DNA of 64,000 bases from Agroathelia rolfsii (taxonomy: Eukaryota; Basidiomycota; Agaricomycetes; Amylocorticiales; Amylocorticiaceae). The stretch spans positions 2,914,001-2,978,000 of the forward strand of contig JABRWF010000007.1 in assembly GCA_018343915.1 (NCBI GenBank), in the 5' to 3' direction. Below the pieces are notes generated by a model, which saw nothing but the letters and a program-made list of their open reading frames with translations, was not told the origin of the DNA and ran no database searches. Of the stretch, positions 1-11,399 are shown one piece after another. Every line of letters begins with the position of its first letter. Position 1 is the stretch's first letter. The translations under genes were made by a program, and so were the position numbers.

Positions 1-820
1 CAACGGAGAGAGGAACAGGCTGTGAAGTAGAATCGAGCATGACCATGACGGCATGCCGGCGTTTAGCACCGGCAGTTAGGTCAGAAAGAATGGCTGTAGG
101 GTTTGATGGTGGAGGCGCCTCAGTAGATGTATCAGAAAGAGAGATGGGTGGTAATTGTGATGTTACAGAGCGCTGCTTTGTCTGTCTATTGTGAGGACGA
201 GGAACAATGACCGCTTGTGGCGGTGGAGAAGAGCTAGGAGCACGGGCAATAGCAGGAAGCACAGCGGGCGGTGCAGAGGGTGCAGCAACGGGCTGGATTG
301 ATAATAACCAGTTAGTCCAACACCGATGTGAGTAAATATCAGTTGAGCTTACTTGGTCGATTGGTCTTATAGATGGGCGTAATGGTACGGAGCTTGATGG
401 TAATGGGCGTTTTCCCCGTTCCTTCTCTTCGTCTTCATCTTCCTCTTCTCCTCTTGTCTGGATTGCTTCGAGCCGGCCTTCAATCCAATCCATTACTCGG
501 CCAATCGTCATCTCCTCGCTACCGGAGACGCCTTGCTGAATCATCGTTAATAAGTCGGAGCAGGCCGCAGCGTAACCAGCGTTGTACGCTTTCTTCGATG
601 TATTTCTTGAGGAGCGATACAGATTTGTTATGCTTAGGGCAGCATCTGTCAAGCAGGATATGTCAGTACCATGACTCAATTTGGCTCCATCTAGTTGATG
701 CGATGATGAGACATGAAAGAGGGGAATACCTTTGAACTTCTGGCTGAGATCATCTTCTGCGCGGGCAAGGCTGGCATTTGGCAGCGACTTGGCGAGTGTG
801 TTGAGGTCTAGGGACTCCAT
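1..820 (-). CDS. HAPSTR1/TAPR1-like (DUF4588-type) protein, 3' end cut by window edge
   Basis: Three exons are visible: 730-820, 353-645 and 1-292, with GT-AG introns and matching phases. The gene continues past base 1. The first 65 or so residues form the conserved part, including AALSITNLYRSS and AYNAGYAAACSDLL, followed by a helix ending in RVMDWIEGRLEAIQ. Spacing and wording resemble the small helical domain of HAPSTR1 (C16orf72) relatives in fungi, stress-response proteins that in animals work with the ubiquitin ligase HUWE1. That assignment is from memory and tentative. After an acidic/basic stretch the protein becomes proline- and serine-rich and probably disordered. The start ATG at 820 is the first in frame. 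It faces MRM2 across 388 bases, so the two probably share a promoter region. Confidence 0.55.
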   Translation of the reverse strand, partial: MESLDLNTLAKSLPNASLARAEDDLSQKFKGIPLFHVSSSHQLDGAKLSHGTDISCLTDAALSITNLYRSSRNTSKKAYNAGYAAACSDLLTMIQQGVSGSEEMTIGRVMDWIEGRLEAIQTRGEEEDEDEEKERGKRPLPSSSVPLRPSIRPIDQVSSTDIYSHRCWTNWLLSIQPVAAPSAPPAVLPAIARAPSSSPPPQAVIVPRPHNRQTKQRSVTSQLPPISLSDTSTEAPPPSNPTAILSDLTAGAKRRHAVMVMLDSTSQPVPLSV

Positions 821-1208
821 GAGGGAGGTTGAGCGTAGTTGCTGAGGATGAAGATTCAAATGGCTCTAGCAGGAAGACGGCGGCGGCTTCCAGGGCACTG
901 TCACGCGTCACGACCCGAAGTCGCCTGGAAGTCACGTGAGTTTTCCAGTCACGCCCGTCAATTGGTCGGAATTATACTGGACTGACTGGTTTTTCGTCAA
1001 GTGTCTGCCTGTTACCGTTGATGCAAGTTGATGACTCGAGTTTTGGGTCATTTCGCGAATGCTCTCGTCTTCTGTTTGACCGGTTCGGTAACGAATGAGT
1101 TCATGATAACTGACCTCGGTTGCCCACCGTACCGTTCGGAAGATTACTGTAAACCGATAGCCACAATTGTGGCCACCGAGTCACCGACAGCCACCGACTC
1201 GGATCTGC
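821..1208. promoter_or_regulatory. Divergent intergenic region, HAPSTR1-like / MRM2
   Basis: This 388-base gap lies between two head-to-head start codons and must hold both promoters. No TATA box or repeat stood out. Short ORFs here have no recognisable content. Confidence 0.4.
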
Positions 1209-2129
1209 ATGGCCTTTCACTGTACCAATGCCGCACTCGCCAAAAACCTGTCTTCTTCTTCACGCAACTGGCTTGCGAGACAGAAACGCGACCCTTATGT
1301 GAAACAACGCGTTCAATATCGCTCTCGTGCCGCTCACAAGCTCTTGGAACTCGACAGTCAATGGGGCCGGTTCCTCTCCAAACCAGATGTGCAGGTAACG
1401 TCACTTATGAAGTTATATGACTTACGCTTCCACTCATGAGCTTAGGCTGTTGTGGACCTTGGCGCTGCTCCTGGTGGCTGGAGCCAAGTTGTCGCCGAAC
1501 GCCTAGGCTGGATAACTCATGACGACACCACATGGAACGCAGACTCAGGCAGAGATCCCATAGACGAACTAGACGACAATCCTGAACAGCTAGACACTTC
1601 AATTCAAGCAGCCACCGGCCGTGGAGTCATCGCTGCTGTTGACATACTCGGCATGCGGCCCATTCCTGGTGTGCACATTGTACATGGAGACTTTCTCCAT
1701 CCCAGTACAATCCAAAATTTGCGCAACGTTCTCAAAAATGAATCGAATCCTAGTGGGAAAGCTGACGTCGTCTTGTCCGATATCGCTGTAAATGCCTCTG
1801 GAAATAAAACTCGTGACATGGCTAGAAGCATTGAAGTTTGCCAGGCAGTGTACACCTTTGCATCTGAGAACCTTCGCACGGCTAGCGAAATAGGAAGAAA
1901 GAAAGGCGGTGTACTCCTGTACGTTGCCTTCTACTCCAGGATCATAAATTTATTTTGATAATGGTATCTCAGAATGAAACATTTCATGCATCCTATGGCT
2001 CAGGAATTCCGTACTGAGTTCCTCAATCCTAACTTCGTCGAGGTTCATTTCATCAAGCCAGATTCTAGCCGTTCTGAATCAAGTGAAGGATACTGGCTCT
2101 GTCAAGGATGGAGAGGTCTCAAAGCGTGA
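1209..2129 (+). CDS. MRM2: Mitochondrial rRNA 2'-O-methyltransferase (MRM2, FtsJ/RrmJ family)
   Basis: Exons 1209-1394, 1446-1918 and 1973-2129 give 271 aa. The enzyme methylates the 2'-hydroxyl of a uridine in the mitochondrial large-subunit rRNA A-loop, using S-adenosylmethionine. Family marks: an early RSRAAHKLLE segment (the first catalytic Lys of the K-D-K-E tetrad, about residue 54), the SAM-binding motif VVDLGAAPGGWSQV right after intron 1, a DILGMRPIPGV strand, the catalytic Asp in DVVLSDIAVNASG, and the late Lys and Glu in FIKPDSSRSES. An insert of about 35 residues rich in Asp separates the SAM motif from the next strand. Intron 2 splits a Leu codon inside GGVLLMKHF. A basic N-terminus is compatible with mitochondrial import. 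The ATG at 1209 is chosen because it precedes the conserved RDPYVKQR region by a transit-length segment. Confidence 0.9.
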
Positions 2130-2593
2130 GCGTGTCTGGACCGGCCTTGGGACCCATGAGCAGTATGCTATTGTATCTACTTACCATCACAAACATTTTA
2201 CATTTCAACATAATTTTGTCGTGCCAATCAACTATATTAATCAATAATCAATGCCACATTATGTAATGCACACCCCAATCATGCATGTTTCGTTGATTTA
2301 TGGTGACTGATATATCCGTGTACGTATGATTGCAATAAATCAACATCACACGAAAAACACAATCTCTGCCTTTGATTTTCTGAATCAACAACAGCTTGTA
2401 TTGTACTTCAAAAACAAGCCTAGCAAAGACCTCAAACTATGATACATCGGGTAGGCAATTTGGTATTTGTCTAGGTGTCCGAAACGTTGTCAGAAAACGG
2501 ACAGAAAGCAATCCATCATCCAACAATGCTCCTCCTACCACACCTAGGTATCAGTTATCTCTTCCTTCACCACTTCACATCGGCGTAGGTAGT
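2130..2593. other. Convergent intergenic region
   Basis: This region of 464 bases lies between two convergent genes. It is AT-rich at first and holds both 3' UTRs. No further gene or repeat was recognised. Confidence 0.4.
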
Positions 2594-3824
2594 CTACACT
2601 TCCAACTCTACAAGCTTTTTGATGTGCTTGAGCAGCTCCGTGTCATCGAGCCCAAACAAACGAACAGGGGCTTCGTGAGTTGGCCTCAGATAGGCATATG
2701 AGTGATATCCGCGTTTCGTCGAACCCAAGCTGGCCTTGGCACTCGACTTGGAAGACTTGACCTCGCTCTGACCCAACAATTCATTCTCCAACGAGCCAAA
2801 GTCAACATCACGCTTGCTAACAAGGTTGGGCGTCTCGGAGCTCATGCTAACTTTGAAACCGCCCATAGGCGTGGGCGGGATGAAACCACTGGCATGGCTG
2901 ATGCTGCCGTCCTGGTGACGAATTTCCGGGGGTATCTTGCCCTCCCGCTCGCGTGTCTCGGCGGTGATGAAATCAAAGTCTTCCTCCAGCACACGCTCTG
3001 CCACAGCGGCAGTCTGAGCAGCCGCATCCCTGTCACGGCGTTCGCTCCAGGGCTCGATGGGGTCTTCACCTGGCTGGTGTGGCTTGGGTACTGTATAGCC
3101 CGACGCATGCACGAGTTCACCGTCTTCCGTCATGAACTGAGCGGGGATCTTGGCAGCAAGGCGCCTAGTGGATGCCGTGACCGAGTCGGCGAGGATAGAG
3201 TCGGACAGAGTGTTCATCAATCCAGACTCTTCTTTTTCGCGGTTGAGAATGGACTCCTTCTGCGCCTCAGAAGCATGCTGGACCTTGCCAGCCTTGTGCT
3301 TCTGATAGAAGTCGGGAACCTTGTTGTCGTCGTTATACGAGTGTGCTCCCACTGAAGACTTCGTTGACGAATGGAAGGCGCGGAGGTGCGATAAAGAGGA
3401 CGACGACGCTGGCTCGAGGGGCGATCCATATGCCTTGCCAATCGACTTGTGCCATCCTCCGTGAAACCAGTTCCTAACACGCAGATCCGTAGGACGGATG
3501 AGGCCACCCTGGTGGCTACAATCATTCAAAAAAAGGAAATCACAAGGAGGTATTGTGTACATAATTAGACCAGTCAATTCAATACCTGCAGCAGCAAGCA
3601 GATTATAGTAACACTTACGTCTTAGGGGTCGTAGTAAGGGCACAGCCCATATCCATATGCTCGTCGCACTCCCCCTTGCCCATGCGCCTCCTTACTGTGA
3701 TCTTTGTTGTTTCTCCGTGAGGCATTTGGTGCACCCTCCTGACTGTAGGGACTTCACGAACGACGGGACCGCTAAGGGAGGCACGGGGTGTTGCCGCACT
3801 GGCAAACCGCTTTGCGATGGGCAT
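2594..3824 (-). CDS. Unrecognised fungal protein with duplicated HASG motif, probably mitochondrial
   Basis: Two exons (3619-3824, 2594-3515) joined in phase give 375 aa. I do not recognise the family. The N-terminus is basic and lacks acidic residues for about 40 positions, as in mitochondrial presequences. The body carries two imperfect repeats: KIPAQFMTEDGELVHASGY and KIPPEIRHQDGSISHASGF, each followed by a proline-rich turn, with a charged helical linker between. The C-terminus (TELLKHIKKLVELE) could form a short amphipathic helix. The intron is 103 nt, longer than most here. An alternative start inside the second exon is possible because the first exon's last third is odd, rich in Met, Cys and Thr. 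Its 5' end faces the septin gene's 3' end in tandem. Confidence 0.6.
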
Positions 3825-4286
3825 TGCTCAACAACACACGAACGAAAACAGGAGAAACTGTGGTATGGCTGGCAAACAAGGCCAGAGGAGAAATGAGTGG
3901 GACCCACTAGTGGTGATGAAGGGCCAATATTTATTGCTATTGGTCGGAGACATGACGGCCTTTATTTGCGTTTATTTGGCCCCTTAGCCATCGGCGAGCT
4001 CCATCGGATTCTCGGACCGCTTTTCCTGGTGCATGACCACCCTGATCTGCATACTTCGCAACGGCATTCATATCCGTTGGCAATCACACGCTACATGATC
4101 CAAGAAACAAGTGCGTAGAATATCCGTACGAAGAAAAAAAAAGCATAACTAGGAGTTATTATGGTTTAAAGGAGAGACTACTACGTGGGAATGAATAAAA
4201 GACGAAAGGAAAAACAAGACTCCAACGAATGACGCATTTGGGAAGAGAGAGAGGGTATAGGCATAACAAAATAAGTCACAGTTAGT
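3825..4286. other. Intergenic region upstream of the unrecognised mitochondrial gene
   Basis: 462 bases between two minus-strand genes. It holds the promoter of the gene ending at 2594 and the septin 3' UTR, with an A-rich run near 4133. No conserved element was identified. Confidence 0.35.
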
Positions 4287-5861
4287 TTACCTCCTCTGGG
4301 TCGTCCTGCCATATCCGACTTGCAAGGCATCGAGCTCGGCCTCGAGCTGCTTAATAGCACTGTGTGCTGACTCCAGATCCTTGTTGAGTCTGTCCCGCTC
4401 CTGGATAAGCTATAGAATTACATTAATTAGTACATGCATTACCAAAGTGAAACATGATGCCACGTAGTAAAAATAGAAGAACTGGCTTACGTGTTGTTCC
4501 CATTGCCTGAAACGGGCTTCCTCTGCTTTGACCTGTTCCGTAAAGCGCTTGCGAAGAAGCTCTTCCTCCTCCTTGAATTTAGGGTTATCCAGCTTCTTCA
4601 CCTTGGGCTCGTTGAACTTGCGGGTCTCCATCTGCTGTTGACGGTAGTTCTCGTAGTGCTGTTCCTCCGTAGTCGAGATTAAATCAAGCATGTGGGAGCG
4701 AATCAACAACGAGCGCAGCTTGCGGAAATCGCAGTGGTTTTCGTTCTCAACTAAATCAGATTGTTCAATACATGCCGAAGCTGTGAAGCCGAAACAAACA
4801 AACCCTCAGCTACACCCCAGAGGTACTCGCGACCTTTGACGACACGGCCATCAGGAGTTTGGACATCTTCCGTTGAGCCGATGATGGAGAATGGCATGGC
4901 ATCAATCAGCACCTTCGCATGCTGCGCAGCGGGTTCATCATCAGCCTCAATGGGCGGCTGGTAGATACGAATACTCTGTGCAGCAATGACCTCACGGATC
5001 TGTCGCACCGACACGAGTTTAATGAGTGAATATGTATACCAATCAAAAAACATACGCGCTGCTTGAAGAGATAGAGATCATTCTGCGTCAATGTGTCTGC
5101 CTTGGCTACAACTGGGATGAGATTGACGCGCGTGCCCAAACGCTTCATGATCTCGATATCAAGTGGCTTCAATCTGGAAGCCAAGTCTTTTGAGTGAGAT
5201 ATGAATGATGGAATGCAGAAGCAACGCACGTATGTCCCGTGGGCCTGATGAAATACAAGCAAGCATGAACACGCAGGTCTGTCTTCTCCGAGCGCTGCGG
5301 CTGCTGCTCCTGGCGCATGTACGCTTCATGCTGGTCGTCAATAAAGTCGACAATGGGGCTCCATGAGTCGCGGTTGTTCACGTAGTCGCCAAAGCCAGGC
5401 GTATCGATGACGGTGAGCTTGACCTTGAACTGCTTCTCTTCGAGCTCGGCCTTGATTATCTCCACCTCAGTGAGCTTGTCGAGCTGCTTGTAGTGACGCT
5501 TGCTGTAGTTTTTCGGCGGCGAAAGCTCGGTAGAGAACAGCGTATTGATGAGCGTCGTCTTGCCCAACCCTGACTCGCCTATATGTGTGAACGGCGCGTC
5601 GCTCAATACTCAGTACCAACAACACGGTAGAATATCCTCAAAAAAAAAAAAAAGAAAAGAAAAAGAGACGCACCAACACACATAATCGTAAAGTGCGCGC
5701 CTCGTTTGGCGACGATTTTGTGTTTCTGTTATGGGTTGGAATGGGACAACCATACGTGAGTCTGACTGGGAACCCAAGGCAACGACTGCGCAAAGTTCAA
5801 AGCTCACTTGGTTGGGTAGATTGGCAATGCCAATACCATCAGAAGGAACAGGACCAGACAT
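4287..5861 (-). CDS. CDC11: Septin GTPase, Cdc11/AspA group
   Basis: Seven exons (5808-5861, 5674-5725, 5230-5578, 5056-5173, 4804-4999, 4491-4750, 4287-4409) encode 383 aa. Septins assemble into heteropolymeric filaments and rings at the neck, septum and hyphal tips. In order: the polybasic entry [15 protein letters not shown]-loop GESGLGKTT (about residue 37), switch [13 protein letters not shown], the septin segment [17 protein letters not shown]4 motif AKAD, the septin unique element around [20 protein letters not shown], and a C-terminal coiled coil that ends at the stop. The IGIANLPNQ start and the [18 protein letters not shown] helix match Cdc11/AspA-type septins best. The short N-terminus before the polybasic stretch also fits that group. 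Intron 2 holds a long A/T run near 5640. Confidence 0.9.
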
Positions 5862-6848
5862 GATGATTCGAAAAAGACGGAGAGGGAGGAGTAGAACTGG
5901 AGAGGATGGGGAAGGCGACCGTGACTGCAATGGACACCACTACGAGGCGCGCAACGCTACTGCTTCTTTTTGAACTCCGACAACACTCTAGTTCATCTTG
6001 ACAGTTGCTCTTGCTTATTTACTTTATCGAGTCATGCTCATTTATTTAATTCCTGAGGTTCCAAGTGTGTCTCGAAGCTCACACTTTTCCTAATTTTGAT
6101 GGCTAAAATCGTCATATACTTTGTAAAGGATTGAGCGCCATATTCACTTGGCAGGGATAAATTGAACTGAATGAGCGATAAGTATATAATTCGATGTTAC
6201 GAGTCTTTTGGCAATCTCCAGCCAGCGCTGACTGTATAAGACATCTTATATACCGTGCTTTATCAAGACCTGCTTTTAATATGGCTTCTATCATCGTGTT
6301 TCTGAGCAAATTGTGATGAGATGTAATTCTGACTGCCGATGTACTCTTTTGTCCGCATGAGACATGATTGCATAATATGCTACTCACGGCTAAAATTTAT
6401 ATGGAATCTTCATATGGATTAAAAGCTCTCAAAGACCCTCAAGCATGGGCACAGTGCGAAGTGATGCCAGTATGGGACATCAAAATAATTCATCTTTCAA
6501 TGCCTCGGGCAGAGCGCTCTTAGCACCGATATGTAGGACAGCAAAATAGCGAGGCGAGTCTTCGTTTTGATTTGGGTAATCAGGTTGACATAGCGGTCAT
6601 CCAGTACAAAAATGGTATCTATAATCATCGGTTGGATTTTGTCTCACAAGTCCCATGACTGATGAAATACATTACTTTTTTGTTGCCACCCGTCCGTGCA
6701 ATGCCTGACAACGATAAATAGGCTTTGACTATTGTTCCTCAGTGGTTTTTGAACTCAGGGTTATCGCATTCATCTGTGGCTCGCCTGGTTTAGGGAGAGG
6801 GGACGTGCTCAAACCACCGCATGCTGGTATAATTTATATATACTAGTA
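5862..6848. other. Gene-free AT-rich stretch
   Basis: About 990 bases upstream of the septin and of the decayed F-box gene. The first 150 bases would hold the septin promoter. I see no gene, repeat or RNA in the rest. Confidence 0.35.
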
Positions 6849-8957
6849 ATGTTGCTTTTGTGCGTATCTTCTTGCTCCTCAATATTTACAATAAACTTTT
6901 CTAATCCTCATGACGTACTCATAAATTCGTCCAGCCCTTCTCTTAGAGCGCTTAGTACCGAACTGCTTCCTATGATCATCTGGGAGAACGTTGTTTTATT
7001 TCTGGATACAGGTGATATTGCACGCCTACTCTACTGCTCTCGTATCTTTTATAATTTTTCTTGTTGTTTACTTGGCACATAAACCCATGGCTTGGAAAAA
7101 GTATGACCACATACCCCAAAACATTTCTTTCTGGGATAAGAATACGCACTTGCCTACAAAGGTAAAAACACTGGCTCATTCAATAACTTATGAACTATGC
7201 ATGTCGAGTCATTAGCAATGCCCCTTCGCCTACTCTGCCCCGTTGAGAGGAAGAATTTCATCATGCTAACTATCACATGCCTTGTTTTTTTGAAGCCTCC
7301 AAAAGGTACTTGGCCACACATATGAAAACATCAAATTTAATATTAACACTCCTCAAGAAATAGTAGTGTCGTCCGTCTCTATAGAAACATTGAAGGCCAT
7401 AGCACCCTTCGGCACGCTGCAGAGCCTGACACTTCGCAACATGTCTTTACCACGAATATTTTCATCTATCATCCATATTTTCGTGAGCTCATCATCAAGT
7501 CTTGTCGCCCTGCGCAAATACGTGGAACAGTGTCATTGACAACCAACCCAGTCGCTTGAGATATTACACCTGATGACACTTCCTTCGGACTCAAGGAATT
7601 TTTCGCTCAAGAAACCAATGCGCAAATCACGGCTCCCTTCATAGTTATGATGAATGTTCCAGCCCTTTGCGGATTTTATCTTGACAATCATACTCAGTGA
7701 AAAGCGAAGTCAGACAATAGTCGGACTAAATGTAACAAAAACGCCTTTTGCGACTAAAGTATGACTAAAGTGCAACTATTGTCTGACTAAACAGGACCCA
7801 ATAGCCACACTTTGGTCGCACTTTAGTCGCAAAAGGCGTTTTTTCCGACTATTATCTGACTTTACTTTTCACTGAGAATCATATGATAGGTCCTTTATGG
7901 AAGTGTGCAAGTTCGAGATCTTCATTTTTCAAATGAGTTGAAGACCCTATAGATAAGAGAACCTCCCTGTTTTTATCATCTCCATGACACCCGACATTTA
8001 CGGGTGTCGCCTATAACAGTTCTGCTGAATATACTCTTTATTTTTCCATTGGTTTCTTGTTCTCACACTGATGCAGCTATAAGCTATTACCGTCCCACCC
8101 TTTTATCATGGTTTTCGGAGAACTATTAAGAAAAATGACATGCTTTTGAACTATTCCAATTATACACAGGCCCTATGGATTAGCGAGAGTACGTTTCCAG
8201 AGAACTCTTCATGATTCCTTCTATCTATAACTCGCCAATATTCTGCAAATCGAGAAGCCATCCTCACAAATCCATTTTCAGATCCATCACAGACTCACAC
8301 CCCTCCTCCTGTCACGGCTCTTCATGAGTTCTTTCACGCGCTGCTTGTCTAGGTATCCCCAAAGAATAGATCCTTTTGGCATGCAGCGCGTTGCTCTCGG
8401 CCCGGGCTCAAGGTCTCAAATTCAAATGTGGTACTAGGCCCCACTAACATCGTTGCCCTACGGGAATCATGGAATAATGATAATGCTTGAACGATGGTGA
8501 TTCCGCTGCAAGGAAATCATAGTCATCAACGCTCCAGGAGCAGATGATGATATCTGCGCCGGACTCAGATGTGTTCAACAGACGCTCGGAAGCCTTGACA
8601 TGCCATATGCATTGTGTATCCCATCATGGAACCCTACGGATAATATACGAGATCTTGTTATTCTCATATTTGCCACCCAGGACGAAACTAAACCAATTAT
8701 CTTGTAATGCTACTGAGGTAGGTGTGTTTGATTAAAAACAGATTCAGTATACCCTGACTCACTAGCATCTGCTTAGGATGAACTGCTAACGCGTATGTGT
8801 AACCTATTAATCAAGTTTCCTTAACTGATTGAATTTCTTATTTAAATCAAGGCAAGCGCATAACGAAATTGATATTACTCCTCTGCATAATTTGCTGGGC
8901 GCGTTTGACGGTTTTAAGGAGCCAGAGTTCGCTTTGTCGTGGAAGGAGAACTTTTAG
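6849..8957 (+). pseudogene. Decayed F-box/LRR-type gene interrupted by a MITE
   Basis: The remains read in order but in several frames. Near 6945-7065 is an F-box-like start (RALSTELLPMIIW, then GDIARLLYCSRIFYN). Near 7310-7540 a stretch reads NIKFNINTPQEIVVSSVSIE and LQSLTLRNMSLPRIFSS, like a leucine-rich repeat, and ends in a stop after YVEQCH. A shifted frame then continues with SFGLKEFFAQETNAQI and VPALCGFYLDNH, and is cut by the element at 7693-7876. Downstream fragments (IVINAPGADDDICAGLRCVQ, near 8510-8570; a tail ALSWKENF ending at 8957) look like the C-terminal part. Agaricomycete F-box genes have this layout and turn over quickly. A much-spliced working gene is unlikely given the frame changes plus the insertion. 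Confidence 0.55.
7693..7876. mobile_element. MITE, 184 bp, with about 32-bp terminal inverted repeats
   Basis: The left end CTCAGTGAAAAGCGAAGTCA and the reverse complement of the right end CTCAGTGAAAAGTAAAGTCA match at all but two bases, and the match goes on through GACAATAGTCGG. A second internal inverted pair (ACGCCTTTTGCGACTAAAGT near 7740; its complement near 7825) makes almost the whole element a hairpin. Both flanks read aatcata, a 7-bp target site duplication. There is no ORF. Terminal repeats plus a 7-8 bp duplication suggest mobilisation by a hAT-like or similar DNA transposase. Confidence 0.88.
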
Positions 8958-9281
8958 AGCGTTAATGTCGTGAGGGCAAACGTCCCCAAAGTTGGAAATT
9001 GTTCAATTTTAGAATAAGAATGTCTGGATATATGACGGCAAAGCAACTTATAGCAACACATGGCGCATTGTAAACAGCTAAACTCGGGTTCAATCAGCTT
9101 AAAATTGGCCTGGGTCTATTATGGTGAGCCTCAGCTGAAATCTTGAGAAAACCAAATGCAAACTTCAAGCTGGCCTTGCTAGCTAGAGGAATGAGAACTA
9201 AGAATGGGATCATGCATTATAAATTGGAAAAATCGCGGTGAGATTAGTTGTCCGCTATTAGTATCAGGAGTAGTATCTAGT

Positions 9282-9588
9282 TGTGACGCCCAACTTAGGG
9301 ATGTCACAAGAGAAAGCTGACAAGATGGAGACATTGGAGAGAACGGGTGTAAAGTGTCGATTGCCTATCCTACTCGACTAGGTACATGGCCTGTATTTAT
9401 ACCTATCCTGGTATGCAAAGATAATAAGAATCACGGGCGTACGGATATAATGGAATCGACTGTAGAATGTAACTATATCCTAAGTAGAACGGAATGCTGT
9501 CGTACGCTAATAAAGAAATATGTGTTGTGACGCATGTCATATTAAGAACCGGGGCCTACTCTCTTCCAGAGGATCTCAATCCGTTACA
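9282..9588. mobile_element. Solo LTR, 307 bp
   Basis: The element starts TGTGACGCCC and ends CCGTTACA, giving the canonical TG...CA termini. It is flanked on both sides by the 5-bp duplication ctagt (9277-9281 and 9589-9593). An internal TATTTATA at about 9395 fits an LTR promoter. No second LTR or internal retrotransposon sequence is present, so this is what remains after recombination between two LTRs. Copia or Gypsy cannot be told from one LTR. Confidence 0.85.
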
Positions 9589-10020
9589 CTAGTACTTGAG
9601 TATGTATAGATTGTATGTAATTTGAATGTATGTTGTTGTTATATTGCTTGGATGATTCAAACTCGAAACCAATACACGTAGCATCCAAGTTGTTCCTGAC
9701 CTTTTTGTATGACATCAGCATCGTGATCACAAACCTGCACATTGCGCAGTCAGCGCAGTCGGTCTTACTAGGATATATTACCGACCTGTGTTATTGACAC
9801 CATCAGAGACGACCTGCACTTGAGGATGTCTCCATTTGCGCTCTTTCACTTGCATCATCCGTCCCAATGGCAGCACAATGGTAGCGATGCCCCTAATGTG
9901 AATACCAGTACCACAGTCTCGATAGACCCCTTCCATACACTGGGTCACACGACCGACATCGAAGATGAGAAAAAGCATGTAAAGATTAAGAAGTTAAAGT
10001 ATTGTGAGTACCTTGAATGT
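9589..10020. other. Intergenic region with an unassigned minus-strand ORF
   Basis: Minus-strand bases 9778-9978 stay open for 66 codons, with a reading such as CMEGVYRDCGTGIHIRGIAT. The composition is protein-like, but I recognise no family and found no exons to join to it. It may be a gene fragment. Confidence 0.25.
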
Positions 10021-11036
10021 CCGCGAAAGCCCTTGTTCTGAAGCCAACATCCTCGATGCCGCAACTTTTGATTAACCAGCCCAAATCAACCGGGCCCAAG
10101 AGACACGGGAAGCTGCATTTGAGCACGATCCTTTAACGAGCTATATACGTGGGGATACCAAAGTGCTTTGCCGATATTTCTGTCATACGTCATCTCGTTA
10201 ACTTATTTATGAGTAGGGGAAGAAAGGCCGGACCTCGAAACTGGGACGCAGGCTGGAACAAGCAGAGCTCGCAATTTATATTGCCGATAACAGGTGGATG
10301 GCTCTCGGAGCAAAGGGAGGGAAGGCAATGCTCATAGGGTGGGTATGATTGGCTCATCTTTCGTGACGAACCGTAATGCATGCACCTGTTGCCCTCTAGT
10401 TCCTATGCTTTGGCCTCTCCTGAAGGTAGTCCAACTAAGAAGAAGCACAAGATTTTCGACTTTCTCAGACGGTATATTTACCAATTTGGACGGGTCGCTG
10501 GCTCCAAGTTACATCAGAAGGTAGCTTCTGTAGTCTTTGTTTTTCAGCTACTACGGGTGGACTGATTCAATCAAATGCTAGCGCACTGATAATGTTATGT
10601 CCAAGGCATCGGCTCTTATGCAGAAGGCTATTGGTAGAGAAGAAATGGCCGAGATGTTATCTGTCTCCCTGTTATGTACGGCACCTGCTCACCAAGGACA
10701 CGGATACGCGTCTGCACTGTTGCAAAAGGTAGCAGACATTGTAAGTCTTCCCATAGTATTCAAGTAGTAATTCGAGCCATTTTGCTAACTAGTTGCTAGG
10801 CTGACGCCCAGCAGCGCCCAATAGCCTTGGGAGCCATTGAAATCAATGTGCCTTTTTACAACTTCAACGGATATGTTAGCCTAGGCTCGACGCTGGTCGG
10901 AGACGATGATCCAACCTGGAAGGAAGATCCCATCATTTATCACATAGTACGCTTGACCTACGTAAACTTCAGTTTCTATTGTATGTCGGGCTAACCATAC
11001 GCCTAGATGGTCCGCTATCCGAATCCATCGCCATGA
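10021..11036 (+). pseudogene. GNAT-family N-acetyltransferase, probably decayed
   Basis: The 3' half is a clear GNAT fold: ELAIYIADNRWMALGAKGGK, then after introns APAHQGHGYASALLQKVADI (the acetyl-CoA-binding motif A, Q-x-x-G-x-G/A) and INVPFYNFNGYVSLG. The 5' half reads REAAFEHDPLTSYIRGDTK, typical of fungal GNATs, and upstream in the same frame SEANILDAATFD, but a TAA at 10073-10075 separates them. No in-frame ATG was found before it. The splice from the SYIRGDTK exon to the next exon cannot be made in phase with visible GT sites. Substrate unknown. An unusual intron layout could rescue it, so pseudogene is the likelier but not certain call. Confidence 0.55.
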
Positions 11037-11399
11037 AGCTAAAGCATCCTTCGTGGAATATTGGATTGTATGATATATCCTATGCCGTGTATGGCGACAT
11101 GACATTATGTATCTATCTCCAGCGTCTTGAATAAATGCTTCTGGTGACAGTGTTACCGTGTGAGGATAGCCGACCAGGGATTTTGACTATATAATTGGAC
11201 TCCTCCGAGACCTTTACCGAACACACAATGTACTTGTGCTCATCGACGTGAGAATGATGCGACTTCTACACCTTGGAGCTGGAATGACGTCATAGTACGC
11301 AAGACGCCATAGCTCTGGTATGGTACATTGACGGCTGTATTTATATAGCCATCTTCCATCCATTGGTACTACAGCATTCTTCCCCTAATACCACACACC

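Noticed and set aside
373..735. Plus-strand ORF of 120 codons at the left edge
   Set aside because: It runs antisense over the second exon of the HAPSTR1-like gene, whose splice phases and protein pattern are convincing.
9778..9978. Minus-strand ORF of 66 codons with protein-like composition
   Set aside because: No recognised family, no joining exons and no homologous neighbour; left as an unassigned ORF.
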